Below the pieces are notes generated by a model. The model was not told where the DNA came from, made no database searches, and saw nothing but the letters and a program-made list of their open reading frames with translations. Made by a program: the position numbers and the translations under genes. From the NCBI GenBank assembly GCA_029945375.1, contig CM057058.1, forward strand, positions 4,278,001 to 4,342,000: 64,000 nt of DNA. The letters are read 5' to 3'. Positions 33,312 through 45,427 of the stretch are shown one piece after another. This DNA is from Agaricus subrufescens. Its lineage: Eukaryota > Basidiomycota > Agaricomycetes > Agaricales > Agaricaceae. Position 1 is the first letter of the stretch, and each line of letters starts with the position of its first letter.

Positions 33312-35376
33312 GAGTAGAGCCGTAAAAAATCGATAAAATGCGTGGTTTTTGGGTGTGTGGGCGGGGGAAGGGAAAAAACAAAACACAGAAGTATATATGT
33401 GGGTAGGATGTTCAAAAGATCAATGTGTTGTGCCTCGTTCGGGGTTTTGTGGTGGTGCGCGACAGTGCGTGGGTCACCCCGTCTAGGGATGTGGTAGGTG
33501 GTGGAGGGAGAGGAGGGAGAAAAGGAGATTGAGAAGAGTGTATGTTTCGGCCTGGGCGTGGTTTTGAACATGGGCATACCAGAGACAAATCCTGCCACGC
33601 GAGCGGGCATGATATCATCGAAGCAAGACCGACACAGTGGCCGCGAGACCAAGTCCTACTGATATCTGTGCATATGTGTCTCGCAGAGAATTATGCACAG
33701 AAAGAAGGTGTGGCCACGGCTAGAAATTTCGAGGACGTCGAGAAGATAGGTTGCATTCGCCCCGGGATGAGGACTTGGTGATGACGCGCAGCTTAAGCGC
33801 CAAGCGTCGTGTTCTAAACTTAGTCACGGGTCAGAAGCCCCGCCCCACACTCGGCTCCTACGGAATGTCGGCACGACCGTCAACATGTCGTCAACACCGA
33901 TACACCAGTCGTTGGTCAGTCGAAAAGTCCATGCTCATGAGCAAGGTCGAGAAAAGGGTGGCAATTCCCACATCGATACACTCAGGTTAAGGCATTGACC
34001 CCTGATGAGTCATCAATTACCAAGTTCAGTCAGTTTTCCCCGTCAGTTCAAGGAAACGCCTCGCCTCGGTGCCTATTAGGCTCGCCACCGGCGGAAGCCA
34101 TCCCACAATCTAGAACACAACCGTCAATGACTCGAGCTTAAAGTTTGAGGGTGGACACCATTGATATTTCTGCAACTAGGGAGTCAATAATATCCGAATG
34201 ACCTCTTTCCAGAGCGGGATCATCTATCTCAAGTCGAGTGGGTGGTCGCTTTCAAGCTGAAGATCTCGTTATCGGAATAAGTGAGCAGTGTGCTTTATGT
34301 ATCCGTTGACATCATGACATGTAGATCCTGGTAAGGACCTCGTAATGGGCCGAATCGGCTGTTGCCGCTTTGAGAGCGTCTTGGAATAGAAATTTCTAAC
34401 ACGGGCAGACTTTCCCTGTCCGGTCCTATTGCTAGTCCATGATCATCATCCCCACTGGCAAAGTTAAAACGGCGTTGAGGCTGTCTCATCGACTCTTCGC
34501 AGGTTTTGCCGCACACATCAAACATAACGTGAAGTGTTTGGTGGTCCTATCTGTGCGTTCCTAATTACAGTGTCCGCCTACTTATCATCCCTTAGCTCTC
34601 TTTCTCGGTGTTCCGACCTCACAGGGGATGTTATATCTTCTGCCCGCTATTCCCCATCTCACTGGATGCGATTGCCCCGACCTCTCCCTGTGGCGCTGTC
34701 CAGTCTATTCCGCATTGTGTATTCCTTATGAAAGCCAATACGTATGGAAAGCCCGTGGTCTACTTATTGTTGGATGCTCCTCCCGTTTATTCTGCCCTCG
34801 AATCTATATCGAGGATATTTGACGTTTGGAATCTTAATTAGTCCATTTAATTGGAAGCTCACTACTGCCGCGATGTCTTGCCTATTCAAGACTCTCAAGT
34901 ACTGCCATTACATATACCGATACATGACGACTTTGTACTCTTCTTCACTGAGGCACTGGTTCACTAGCGCAACACTGGCTCTTAATTTTAATTTTCAATG
35001 ACTAGGGTCTCTGTCGAGATATTCTTTCACCATCCATAATCGCTTCCAGTCTCGCTTTAATTATTAGTGGCGTTTTGCGTTCCACCCATCTATCTCATTC
35101 CTCCTTTCCAAAATGCTCCATTACCACATAGCGTGCGAGAACCATCTGTCCATTCATCGCCCAACCAAAACAGTGCAGCTTGAATTATCATTATCATTCC
35201 GCCACAAGTCTCGCGATGAGCGAGAAGCAAAGGTGTTCATAATTACCAACATTCAGGCGTCACTACTCCCAGCCGGTGAGTGACTATAAACGCCCGCTGC
35301 AGGTTATAAAAACCTGTCTTTCAAGTCACTAAAATCTTCACTTCTAGCAAGTACTTTGAAATCGAACGTCTCCATC
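33312..35376. other. Long intergenic region without a supported gene
   Basis: Upstream of the cyclin (minus) and the LysM gene (plus). Open frames here are short and lack splice continuity or domain features. The part around 33400-33560 is probably the cyclin 5' leader. No repeat structure was noticed. Confidence 0.5.
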
Positions 35377-36029
35377 ATGACTGCCTTCTCCAAATTCTTT
35401 ACAAATTCCGTTATCATGGCCCTCCTCGGTATGGCGTCATCGTTGCAGCTACTCATGATGCGGGCCTCTGCTGAGATTTATCCCCAGCTCAGGACTGTTC
35501 TAGGACTGACACCATCCGCAACGGTGATACATGCGACAAGATTTGCGTCCGCAACAGCGTTCCCAAGTAAGCTGGTTTCAGTAGTCATCGCCACAACACT
35601 GTCCCGATGCTTTGCCAGCTATCAACTTCACGTCTACAACCAATGGATCAACCCAGCATGCACTAACCTGTTTGGAGGCGACGTAAGGATAGCCTTTCAT
35701 CACATCGCGTACTCATTCCTGAACGGGTCTTTCTTAGTCTGTGTGTCTCGCCCAGAAAGGAGCCGACTGTGGTGCTGAGTTCACTCACATCGTCAAGACT
35801 GACGAAAGTTGCTGGTCTATCTCTCAAGCTTATCATATCAATATGCAAACTTTCCTCGATAACAATGGTTTGACCACTAGCACCTGCACCACTCAGCTTC
35901 GTGAAGGCCAGGCAAGTCCCATACCTCTCTATTTCAATTGAACTACGTTATTGATTTCTGTTTGAAAAGGTTGTTTGTGTCAATCCGAACCATATTGAAT
36001 ACCCAGACACGTTTGATGCGTTGGACTAG
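35377..36029 (+). CDS. Secreted LysM-domain protein
   Basis: The assembled protein of about 145 residues has a short hydrophobic N-terminus (MTAFSKFFTNSVIMALLAQD) consistent with a signal peptide, then two LysM-like units. The first has CSRTDTIRNGDTCDKICVRN, YQLHVYNQWINPACTNLFGG and DSVCLA. The second has CGAEFTHIVKTDESCWSISQ, AYHINMQTFLDNNGLTTSTC and LREGQVVCVNPN. Cysteine placement and the D-[ST]-C-[WD]-I pattern fit fungal LysM proteins that bind chitin or related glycans outside the cell. Four introns are inferred, the last with a GC donor (CAG/GCAAGT). An upstream in-frame ATG at 35356 is an alternative start. Such proteins often shield hyphae or mask chitin fragments; this role is inferred from the family. 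Confidence 0.82.
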
Positions 36030-36836
36030 GACAACCTGTAAACGGTCTGAAAGTCGTCTAATAGTCATACTCAGCATTCAATGTTGTAGACTATTCTGTA
36101 CTGAATTGTTTTGAATGAATGAAAGTTAAATCACTGATTATTGAGCATAGTGAATGGTGGGATCTAGTCGGTCGGAATACTGTTATCTGGTTTAGTCATG
36201 ATAACAAGCAGAGTACTCCGCGTATTTCAATATAAAAAGCACTTATCTTGCCTTGCTAACCGCGAAAATTGCTATCAAGTAGTCTATTTTCCGACAAAAT
36301 CACATTAATAATAAATACGAGAAAAAAGGCCGCCAATGAAAGTGGGTGGGTTAGAACTTATGAAGTCCGAATATGACATAGCATTGACCCCGGAAGATAG
36401 ATATCACGTTGAAACTCCTTTGATTTTTTCGTAAATCAAATCCTATAACGCCTCCCCGCGACGACAATCGAGGCACTGAGCCGAGGGTCTATGCATCACA
36501 TCAAGTTACTGTTGATGCAACTTCCACTGCGATGACACAATACTTGTCGCTTTTTTTCTTCGCTTCAACCAATACGCCAAGGTCGCGACCATCATCCTCC
36601 CTCGGATTTCACTGAGTGAGAAAATAATGGTTATACTCTACTCAACGCTTTTTCATGAGTCTCACGTGTTATGTCTCTCCACTGAGCATTTTCATGTGCA
36701 CCTTGTAGTATGTCATCCACCTTAAGGACTTGAAAGTGTCTTGATATTAGGGCCGATCAATTCATTATTACTACACCCGTTCGGCCAAACAAGGGACAAC
36801 ACATCACTTCCCACTTCCACACCACTTTCATCCAAC
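36030..36836. other. Intergenic
   Basis: 3' flank of the LysM gene and promoter of the complex I gene. I see no gene or repeat. Confidence 0.5.
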
Positions 36837-37205
36837 ATGGCAATGGACAAAGAAACCATTCAAGGTAAAACAACACAAGAACCTTATCAATACCACACGC
36901 AAAAATTCTCACTAGTCTATACATTCTCCAGCCAAACTCGCGGAACGTGATCACCATCTTCGTGAATCTTGGGTTCGAGCTATGGAGGCACGTCTCGTCC
37001 GTGACGAACTTGAGAAATGCCAAAAGGGAGAGGGTGTCAATCATTATGAGAACTGTAAATGGCTAGCGGATAAGTACATTACAATGCTCAAGGATAACAG
37101 GGTATGTTCCGTCTTTGCACTTCCTATATCTATCTGGTTTTTTCCTCTTCCGGTTCTTACCGTCCTTCTATTCAGGTGAAGGGATACAAAGTTATTGACG
37201 TCTAA
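36837..37205 (+). CDS. NADH:ubiquinone oxidoreductase 12-kDa subunit (NDUFB10-like)
   Basis: Three exons give MAMDKETIQAKLAERDHHLR, ESWVRAMEARLVRDELEKCQ, KGEGVNHYENCKWLADKYIT and MLKDNRVKGYKVIDV, about 75 residues. The C..GEGVNHYENC pattern and the C-terminal RVKGYK are hallmarks of the PDSW/NDUFB10 family, called the 12-kDa subunit in fungi. It is an accessory subunit on the intermembrane-space side of the complex I membrane arm in mitochondria; the two cysteines probably form a disulfide. No cleavable presequence is seen, as expected for this family. Introns lie after the Gln9 codon and after DNR. Confidence 0.88.
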
Positions 37206-38379
37206 AACCAAAATGCTCCTTTGTTCAACTCATTCGCCAACAATAAATGCATTCGATACCAAATTTCTATTCTAAGTTCCTCGGGAGCACAACACGCCAG
37301 CTCTACATCCCAAATATACCCGGACTGTACCGCAAAACCTAATCCAACAAGCTCTTGCTAATAAACTTTGTAACCTGGATCTGCTTTCTCGGAGATTTGC
37401 TCCCATCAAGGCGCTCAAAACTTCTGACAACGGAGTGTTTTTCAGGGGGAATGATTCGCAAAGGTGGTCAGTGCCCTCCTCGTTTCCCTCACACTCAAAG
37501 AAAAACATATTCGATCAAGTTACTTCAAGCATCGCGAACCACATGTTGAGGAGAGCCTAGGTGAATAACGTTGATGAGAGTTTGATTCCGACCAAGAGAT
37601 GTGCATAGAATGAAAATTCATCTCTGGCCTCGTCTACCCGTCAGTGACCAATTTCGGTGACGAAGGCTGGTTTTGCCACTGCGCCGGTTATTCCGAAATG
37701 GGAGGGCTCGGATATGTGGGATCAGGTGCGCCGCGAAGAATACGTGTGTTCGCAGGACAAGATGCATTCACATCAAAAACTCGTTCGTGATTACCGGCGG
37801 CCTGTTGAGCACTAGGGATCACTTTGAACCCCAGGAGACGAGGCACTGAGGTGGTCCGTTCAGTTCCGCAAGAGTTCCCGATCAGGTTATGGAAGTATGA
37901 GGCCGCGCCTAAATGTTGAAGACCTGCTTTGCCGCAAATTATAACCAGAACTGGGGGTATCGCGATGTCATCTATGCATCACAAACGAGCCGACTACAGT
38001 ATAAATACGCTGCTTGAGGCTTAACTTCAAAGTCCCTCTAATTTCTCAACACCGAGTATATACTGGATTACAGCAAAAATACGGAGCCCGCGCGAAAGCG
38101 AAATACTGTGTCTAGTAATATTTGAAATCAGATATCCCAAAACGCTGATGTAACACAGGCGACGGGAGGGGCGTTGACTGGGTGTTGGGCTCATTTACGT
38201 CCGAATTATTTTTAGATCACGCTGTGATAGTTATGGTCAATCGCGAGCCTTTCGCCCAACAAGCAAAACGGCCTGATAGTCGTAGAATGTGTTCATATAT
38301 CGTTGCACTCCGCAATTTACAAGTGCTCAGTGAGGTGGTTGCTGCTTTCCCTGCAATTTTATCCGTTTAGACTACATGA
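37206..38379. other. Intergenic without a supported gene
   Basis: Short frames occur, for example around 37350-37550 and 37710-37810, but none joins into a gene. Nothing recognisable was found. Confidence 0.5.
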
Positions 38380-39094
38380 ACTATCATGAAAGAATCAGAT
38401 TCCGGGAATTGTAATTATGGTCAAAACGTCCAAATATCGAAGTTCTACTTGATCTTGTATGCTCAGCACTCCATCTGGCGTATTCAGCTTGCCCTCTTAC
38501 AACTTACTGCCAGCATAATTGTCAGCCTCACTGATTAGAGTAGCATCATCATGATCAATATTTTGCTCCTTTCTGCCCTTGAGCTAAAAAGATTCGTAAG
38601 TCAAAGCAGATACATTGACTCGTGGTTAAATCAAAAAACTGCAGGCATAGGAATCATTGGGACCACGTTGCGACCCTATCATTACCATCGACATGACCTG
38701 CTTTGTGAGTTTGCCGTCCCCATCATCTTCCTAGGGTATCATTTAGATGAGACAGCTTTCGAGGTGTATACAAGGTCCGTTTATGTTTACCCGACGCTAG
38801 CCCATGAGGTTAAAGCGGCTTATTTGGGAAGCGGGGTTTCTTACATGTGCATCTCCGGACCATAGAATTTTATCCCCTTTTTCTTTACTAGCTGGTATGG
38901 CATCGAATTATGCCGTTCCACTGGTCCTAATACCGGATTCGCGATTCCTAGCCTTGCTCTCCGCCGGATTTACGGCAACTTTATATTGGCTTTGGTTCAA
39001 CGGTCATTTGGGAATACCGGGTGAAAGAAACGAGGTAGATACAGCTTGTGGGGTCGATCAATTTTCCATGACTGAAGGACAGCCGAAGTTGTAA
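38380..39094 (+). pseudogene. DUF6534-like relic (copy 5)
   Basis: Around 38395-38410 the sequence ATTCCGGGAATTGTAATTAT matches the IPGIVI end of the loop exon of copy 4, and CTTGCCCTCTTACAACTT near 38488 matches its LALVQF exon. The 3' part has GMASNYAVPLVLIP and LGIPGERNEVDTACGVDQFS, matching the last exon of copies 3/4, with a stop at 39094. The 5' two thirds (first helices, FPGDRR and FGFMW blocks) are missing, and the PGLALSKVYGNS block is scrambled. It is a truncated, decayed copy standing alone between the complex I and transporter genes. Confidence 0.7.
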
Positions 39095-39249
39095 TGGGGG
39101 AAGGAGCCAGAGTCTGCTATATAAGGTTAATTTAGAACCAAATTAAATCTGTATGGCTTTGTGTAGACCATTACGGTAGTGCTCACCTTCCTGCTTCTGC
39201 TAAACCTTAGCAACTTCTGGTTCAAAAATGAACTTCGTTGGCCTGAAGC

Positions 39250-39720
39250 CTAGACAGAAGTGGTTTGAAGATGAATGGTATCGACTATCGAGAAAATTCG
39301 TTTAATTTTAGTGCGATGATATGTTTCATGGGATTGTTTCGATGGAATGGTTAAAGAATAGGGAAGGATCGTAAGTACGAGGCGATCATGGACCAGAGGG
39401 ACTCTGATTTCATCAGGAATGAAATTTGGATTTGTAAAGAGTTTCATGATGCCGTAACGATGATGAACGATGCAACAGGTCGGTAGTAGATGCATGTATA
39501 TATCTAGCCCTTTTTCGAATTCCTCGTGGAGAATTCTGTAAAATATTCCACGAGAACGTTGCTCTCTTCGACCCTCTATACCTTGAGATTCGATTGGTGA
39601 AGCTTTTGGAGTGAGGGACGAGTTGATTGTATCATTCGTTGCTTCAGGGGCTTTCCAAAGCGAACGTATATGATCCGAATTTAAGTACTTGCGCACACTG
39701 AGAAACCACTGGGCAATCAA
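39250..39720 (-). CDS. Orphan open reading frame, 156 codons
   Basis: The frame starts MIAQWFLSVRKYLNSDHIRS and stays open to 39250. It is divergent from the transporter gene. It has no recognised domain, signal peptide or membrane segment. It has central charged stretches such as EGRREQRSRG and no clear introns. Length alone is the support; it could be chance in this gene-poor gap. Confidence 0.25.
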   Translation of the reverse strand: MIAQWFLSVRKYLNSDHIRSLWKAPEATNDTINSSLTPKASPIESQGIEGRREQRSRGIFYRILHEEFEKGLDIYMHLLPTCCIVHHRYGIMKLFTNPNFIPDEIRVPLVHDRLVLTILPYSLTIPSKQSHETYHRTKIKRIFSIVDTIHLQTTSV

Positions 39721-39962
39721 TCTACAACGAGTTTAATTGAGAAGCGCTGTACCCTCGGCTGCACTTAAGAGAAGTCACCGCTATGCTGTATGTAAGTACT
39801 TGAGCTGCGCCAGGTACACAATCACTACATCACCCAATAGGAAACATCCGGCCCAGGGTCCTTGGTTATCATTTAGGAACCGAATCCATATTTCTTGGGT
39901 TCCCCCCGGGTCTTTTCCTCTCTTTACTTCTCTCCCCGGTTCCAACAGGTCGTCGCCATATT

Positions 39963-41286
39963 ATGCTTTTGGACTTGGTGTACGACTGGTCGACAACTCT
40001 AGGCTTCGTCTTTGGTGGATGTTGCAGGTCAGTTAATAAAGTTCCCACACTTTCAATTCACAAATACAAAAAAACAGTAACGCAGTAACACTCGAACAAC
40101 TAACATCCAACTACCCCAATGCTGGATCTCTCATAACCTTATTTCAATTCCTGATAATCACTCTCCATGGTCTACCGCGTCATCTTATGTGGACACCATA
40201 TGGTCCACGGTTCAAACCCCGGCGAATTCCCTTGACACCATATCTGGTTCAAGTTGGCTTATTCTACTTTCTTTCGCTGTTGAATAATATCGCGTTCGGA
40301 TATGATATCCCTATGAGCGTACATATCATCTTTAGAAGCGGTGGGTTGATAGTGAGTATGACCCTCGGATGGTTAATTCGCGGTAAACGGTGAGTCATAC
40401 ATACCTTCACCTCCTCATTCCTATTTATACTGACCACGTAATTAGCTACAACATGACACAAGTTGCCTCTGTTCTTCTCGTCACCGTTGGTGTATTTTTA
40501 ACCACTCTTTCTGCTACACCGTCTTCATCTCTCCAAACGAAGACTGACGACACAGACATGTGGAGTTACATGATTGGAATTGCCATCCTATCTTTCGCGC
40601 TTATTCTATCTGGTCTACTTGGTCTCGCTCAAGACTGGACTTACAGTACTTATGGCCGTCCTCTCCCAGCCGAATCCAAACCCTCATCCACTGCCAACGG
40701 AGCTAACAACAAAGTGTCAGCACCACCACCTCAATGGCAAGAATCCTTATTCTACCTGCATTTCTTATCCCTTCCTATGTTCTTACTACTTCGAAACGAC
40801 CTTCAAACTCAATTCAATGCAGTCTCAAATGGTCCACGAGTGTCTATTGCCACAAACTTCACTCTCCCCAATTCCGTCTCCTCAATGGTTCCTACGTCGT
40901 CTTTCATCGCCGTAACTCCAATTTCAAGTATCTCTAGCCCCTCCACACTCTCCTTCCATATTCCCTACGCTTACACACCTCTATTATTAAACACTTTGAC
41001 GCAAGTAATTTGCGCCTCAGGTGTGCATAGGCTAACGACTCGCGTGAGTTCACTCACAGTGACCCTCATCCTCGTCATTCGGAAAGCCGTCAGTCTTGTA
41101 TTGAGCGTACTTGGAGCGGGTATCATTCCTGGCATAGGTGGTGGCAAGGCAAGAAATGTAGATCAAGGTATGATGTGGATTGGTGCGGCGTTTGTGCTAG
41201 TCGGCACCATTTTGTATAGTATGGGTACTGGGGGCCAGAAAAGTGGTACCGCCGGAAAAGCAGTCGAGAAAGGAAAGAAGGAGTAA
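39963..41286 (+). CDS. UDP-N-acetylglucosamine-type transporter (YEA4/SLC35B4 family)
   Basis: The start MLLDLVYDWSTTLGFVFGGC splices to SNAVTLEQLTSNYPNAGSLI, TLFQFLIITLHGLPRHL, then FYFLSLLNNIAFGYDIPMSV, HIIFRSGGLIVSMTLGWLI and QVASVLLVTVGVFLTTLSA. A large luminal-type loop and further helices follow; ICASGVHRLTTRVSSLTVTL and ILVIRKAVSLVLSVL are near the end. About ten helices and the LLNNIAFGYDIPMSVHIIFR block mark the UAA nucleotide-sugar transporter family. Yeast Yea4 carries UDP-GlcNAc into the ER for chitin synthesis; mammalian relatives also take UDP-xylose. The C-terminal tail is Lys-rich (EKGKKE), which may act in ER retention. Introns are small and near the 5' end. Confidence 0.9.
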
Positions 41287-41745
41287 AATTCAATAGGACA
41301 ATATCGAGAGAATATTGTAATATATGCATTGATCTATTAAGAATACTGATAGTAACTGATTCGTTGGCGGCAAGCAGAATGACCGAAAGAGACAAGAGGG
41401 CAATGGACTAAAATACGTTCAACATTCAAAACATCGAAACAAAGGGACGACCTCGTATACTACGTCCAAAGATACGACATACGAAGACTTAGGTTGGGGT
41501 ACAATTCGGTACAGGCAATAGAAATCGTGGTTTTCCGGCTCCGAGACGATCATTGGAGGCGTCCGTATGAGAACCGATCTCGATAGGCAATGGTAAGAAG
41601 ATATAATGACATACCAGAACTCAAGTGGACACTGTCGCGTCATTGAAGCCTATTGAGATGAACATTGTTGTAACGACCTACAAGGAGTAAACGTAGTTGT
41701 AATTTGAGGTCCAGTCTAATTCCAGCAACTAAGTCGATATAGAAC
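41287..41745. other. Intergenic, convergent 3' ends
   Basis: Between the transporter stop and the 3' end of DUF6534 copy 6. No gene supported. Confidence 0.5.
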
Positions 41746-43026
41746 TCAAGGACAGGCTGGCGGGTCCCGTTGGAGCTCAGTATGCCGCTCCTCTATGGCT
41801 AGATGATCTGCTAAATAGACGGAACTTATATCCTTTCTTCCTCCTGGTATTCTCAAACGACTGTTCAACAAAGCAAGTATAGAGTTTCCATAAACCTTGC
41901 TGAGGGCAAGACCAGGAATAATAAATGCCGAATTGTCAATCAATGACATGAAGATGTAAGTCATCGCTACTCCAGCTAAAGAAAAAATGAGCAAGTGATG
42001 ACGACTTGCAGGGTCTGCCACGCACTGGTGATTAGACCCGTTTCCAATGTAAGGCGTTTTATCCTCGTAAGTGAGACCCGCGTTGGTCTAGTGAATAGTT
42101 GAGACCGCTGTATACGCCTTGAGAGCTTTCTCGAGAAAATCATACACTGGAAACTTATGAACATAAGGTCGTGAAACTCACAAAGTGGAACATGTAGATA
42201 GTGATGATAAGATCACATAAGGCTCCAGACAACTCCCACCCCTGTAAGTAAGGGTCTTTTCAGCTCAGTTATGCGTTGAATAATCAGAGTGGCCTTACGA
42301 TTGCGTCTATACCACGGCTGAGATCACGCAGAAAACGTAGTTCCCCACGAATCGTCCAGTCGCCGTAGCTAGTGAAGGCGGTAACAATACCAAAGCTAAA
42401 CTGTATAAGGGCAAGCTGCATATAACAGATGCAGTGGTGAACATGTGAGGTAAAAAAAAAAAACTTACGACGATTACAATTCCCGGAATCACTTTCTTTC
42501 CCGATAACATGTGGATTCTTTGGGCATAGAATAACTGAGAAACAGCGGCAACTGTTACACCAAATATCATGAAGACAAAGAGTGGCAGACTTCGGATGAA
42601 AGGATAGCGTACCTGAGGCACCACTCAATGGGATTGTTACCCACATGAAACCGAAGCTGTGCAGTTGTTCCTGTATGCTATCAAATACATGTAAAGCCTC
42701 AGAGTCATTTGGTAAGCAAAAAATGGAGTAAAAATCTTGGAGCGCAAAAGCCGTTTGTATGATTCCAATAACATAGACGAATGCCACAGTAGCTTTTGTC
42801 AGGCGCCTATCACCAGGAAACGACAGGTAATAAATATCTTGTTGGTAAGGATTAGTGATTCTATATGAATCGGACCCGTTTCTTGGCTCACATGCTTGTA
42901 CTGTCAAGATGCCATAGAGAAGGATATCAAGGCAGTAGCCAAATAGCTATATTATTCAAGGATTAGAACATGGGCGCATTCAAGTCGAATGAGCTTTCTC
43001 ACAATTAAACCATCTCTTGCAGGCAT
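41746..43026 (-). CDS. DUF6534-like multi-pass membrane protein, copy 6
   Basis: First exon MPARDGLI, then the LFGYCLDILLYGILTVQA block, YYLSFPGDRRLTKATVAF, GIIQTAFALQDFYSIFC, LHSFGFMWVTIPLSGASG, VAAVSQLFYAQRIHMLSG, KKVIPGIVIV and LALIQFSFGIVTAFTSYG. The last exon has AGVAMTYIFMSLIDNS, FIIPGLALSKVYGNSILALL, RIPGGRKDISSVYLAD and a tail ending in RDPPACP at 41746. It is the 3'-most member of a head-to-tail series of four on the minus strand. A long A-tract lies in the intron near 42449-42464. All blocks are open, and the gene is probably functional. Confidence 0.8.
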
Positions 43027-43663
43027 TAGAAACGTTCAGGAACAAAAAGATTGAGAGGAAAGAATAGGTTTTGTCCGAATTTGATGGGGTAAAAATATAT
43101 AAGCTAGAGGTGCATCAAACACCAGACAACTTCAGCAACTTTACTTGTCGCAAGTATAACGTCTCCACGGAGTCTGATGTTCGTCTTATCTGATGTCATC
43201 AAACTAGCTGGCAAGAACAATTATTAGATTAAGGAGGAACGGTAGCCGATTACAGTCGAATGGAAGAAGGTAAAGTGGTACCTGCCTCTAAAAGATTCAA
43301 TATACATCTCCAGGTAGAGCCAAATGTGACTGTCATAGACTCAGGTAAATTGAGTGACCACACTACAGTTGATGCTGCAGATATCGTGCAAGCCGTATCC
43401 AGGGAAAGAAGTAGGGTGGTTATAAAAATAGCAAACCAGTGCCAGTTGCCGCTGTCTCTGTCTGATCCGTACTGTGCCACGGGTAAGTTACTAAGTCTTC
43501 CATGTTTCAGCCTTTGTGCTTGTACCACGTATACAAAGACGTTAAAAAGCAAAATGAAAGGGAAAAAGCGGAAAAGGAAACAGCTGACTGAATTGCTGAT
43601 GACTAATTTTCGCTACAAAAAAGCAACATAGTCATAATTTGAGATCCGGTTTAATTCCAGCAG
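43027..43663. other. Intergenic between DUF6534 copies 6 and 7
   Basis: Contains the promoter of copy 6. A minus-strand frame at 43250-43552 lacks family blocks. Nothing further. Confidence 0.5.
43158..43178 (-). promoter_or_regulatory. Conserved upstream motif, DUF6534 copy 6
   Basis: On the coding strand: TCAGACTCCGTGGAGACGTT, 132 bp before the start codon. A TATATAAGCTAG box lies between the motif and the start, near 43095-43106. Confidence 0.6.
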
Positions 43664-44945
43664 CTAAGCTGATACAGAAGGATGGACTGATTCATCCTGT
43701 TGGAACTCAGTCTGCCGCTCCTCTATGACTAGATGATCTACTGAGTAAACGGGATCTATTTCCTTTCTTCCACCTGGTATACTCAAACGACTATTCAGCA
43801 AAGCAAGCATAGAGTTCCCATAAACTTTGCTGAGAGCAAGACCAGGAATAATGAATGCGGTTCTACCAGGAAGCAATGACAAAACAATGTAAGTTATCGC
43901 TACTCCAGCTTAAGAAAAAGTGAGTGAGTGATAAATAGTAGGATTCGCTACGCACTTGTAACAAGCCCTGACTCCAAGGTAAGACGTTTTATCCTCGTGA
44001 GTGAGACCCGCGTTGATCTAAATACTTTAGACCGTTGTATATGCCTTGACAGCTGTTTCAGGTAAATTATATACTGGAAATTTATGAACACAAAGTCATG
44101 AAACTTACAAAGCGGAACATATAGATGGTAATGACAAGATCACATATGGTTCCAGACAATTCCCAACCCTGTCAAGGAATGTTATTTCTTGGGCTCAGTC
44201 ATGAGTCGAATAATTTGAACTTACAAGTGCATCTATATCACGACTGAGAAAAGTTACTGGAAATAGTTTCCCATCGTGGATGGCCCACTTGCTGTAGCTA
44301 GTGAAGGAGATAAATACACCAATGGTGAACTGCACAAAGGCAAGCTGTATATGACAGATGCAGTACTGAACATGCGAGGTTCAAATTGGACCTACCAAAA
44401 TAACAACTCCTGGGATCAATTTCTTTCCTGATAGCAAGTGGATCCTTTGTGCGTAAAATAACTGAGAAACAGCAGCAACTGTCCCACAAATATCATAAAG
44501 GTCAAGTGTGAGAAAATCTTAACGAAAGAGCAGCGCACCTGAGGCACCACTTAGTGGGATTGTTATCCACATGAAACCAAAGCTGTGCAATCCAACCCAA
44601 TTATTTAAAGCAGAGGACGCTTTGTTCAATACACAAAAGATAGAGTAGAAATCATGAAGTGCAAAAGCCGTTTGTATGGTTCCAACAGCATAAATAAATG
44701 CCACAGTAACTTTTGTCAGGCGTCTGTCACCAGGAAATGACAGATAATAGATATCTTATCGAAAAGAATTAGTAGCTCAATATCACTCAAACTAGTTCCT
44801 TGGCTCACATGCTTGTACCGTCAAGATACCATAGAGAAGGACATCGATGCAATAGCCAAACAGCTATATTGTTCAAGAGTTAGGACATAGTTACATTCAA
44901 AAGTTGATTGGGATTTCTTACAACTGAACCATCTCTTACAGACAT
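43664..44945 (-). CDS. DUF6534-like multi-pass membrane protein, copy 7
   Basis: First exon MSVRDGSV. The blocks run in family order: LFGYCIDVLLYGILTVQA, YYLSFPGDRRLTKVTVAF, GTIQTAFALHDFYSIFC, LHSFGFMWITIPLSGASG, VAAVSQLFYAQRIHLLSG, KKLIPGVVIL and LAFVQFTIGVFISFTSYS. The last exon has GRTAFIIPGLALSKVYGN, SMLALLNSRLSIPGGRKE and a tail ending in VHPSVSA at 43664. The tail closely matches copy 4 (VRPQSVSA), although the two are on opposite strands more than 20 kb apart. No break was seen. The spacing to copy 8 is about 480 bp. Confidence 0.8.
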
Positions 44946-45069
44946 TAGAGGCGCTCAGGAGCAGAAAGATTGGAAGGAAGCAACAGGAATCGTTGTTTGA
45001 TGAGGTAGAGGTATGCTATATAAGTTAGTAGGACGTCGGGTATTTGATCTCCTCCAACATCACAGGAGT

Positions 45070-45090
45070 AACGTCTCCACAAAGTCTGAT
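45070..45090 (-). promoter_or_regulatory. Conserved upstream motif, DUF6534 copy 7
   Basis: On the coding strand: TCAGACTTTGTGGAGACGTT, 125 bp before the start codon, with a TATATAG-type box near 45013-45020. Confidence 0.6.
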
Positions 45091-45175
45091 GAATAACAAG
45101 ATCGGAGCATCGGCTCCACAAACCTGCTTCTAGTGAATGAGATGCCAGTTCAAAAACAGCCAAACAGTGCATGGC

Positions 45176-45290
45176 AGTTGCCAATATGTCCGTACAAGGT
45201 ATACTTTGCCAGAAGCACTAGTACATTCGTGATACTCTGAACAGATAGATCTGCTGCGTAACCCATGGTCATAATGGTGAGGCTGTTCAA
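45176..45290. repeat. Intergenic repeat shared with 47134-47252
   Basis: CAGTTGCCAATATGTCCGTA through AGAAGCACTAGTACATT, ACAGATAGATC and GGTCATA to GTGATGAGGCTGTTCAA-like sequence recurs at 47134-47252 in the same orientation with few differences. It shows that copies 7 and 8 multiplied by tandem duplication of a unit of about 2 kb including non-coding DNA. Confidence 0.75.
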
Positions 45291-45427
45291 TGATAAAAAC
45301 AGCTGAATTGCTGATAATCAAAATTTTCTCCACAGAAAAAGACATAGCCATAATTTGAGATCCAGTTGAATTCTAGAAGCTAAGCTGGTACAGAAGCATA
45401 GACTGATCCATCCTGTTGGAATTCAAT

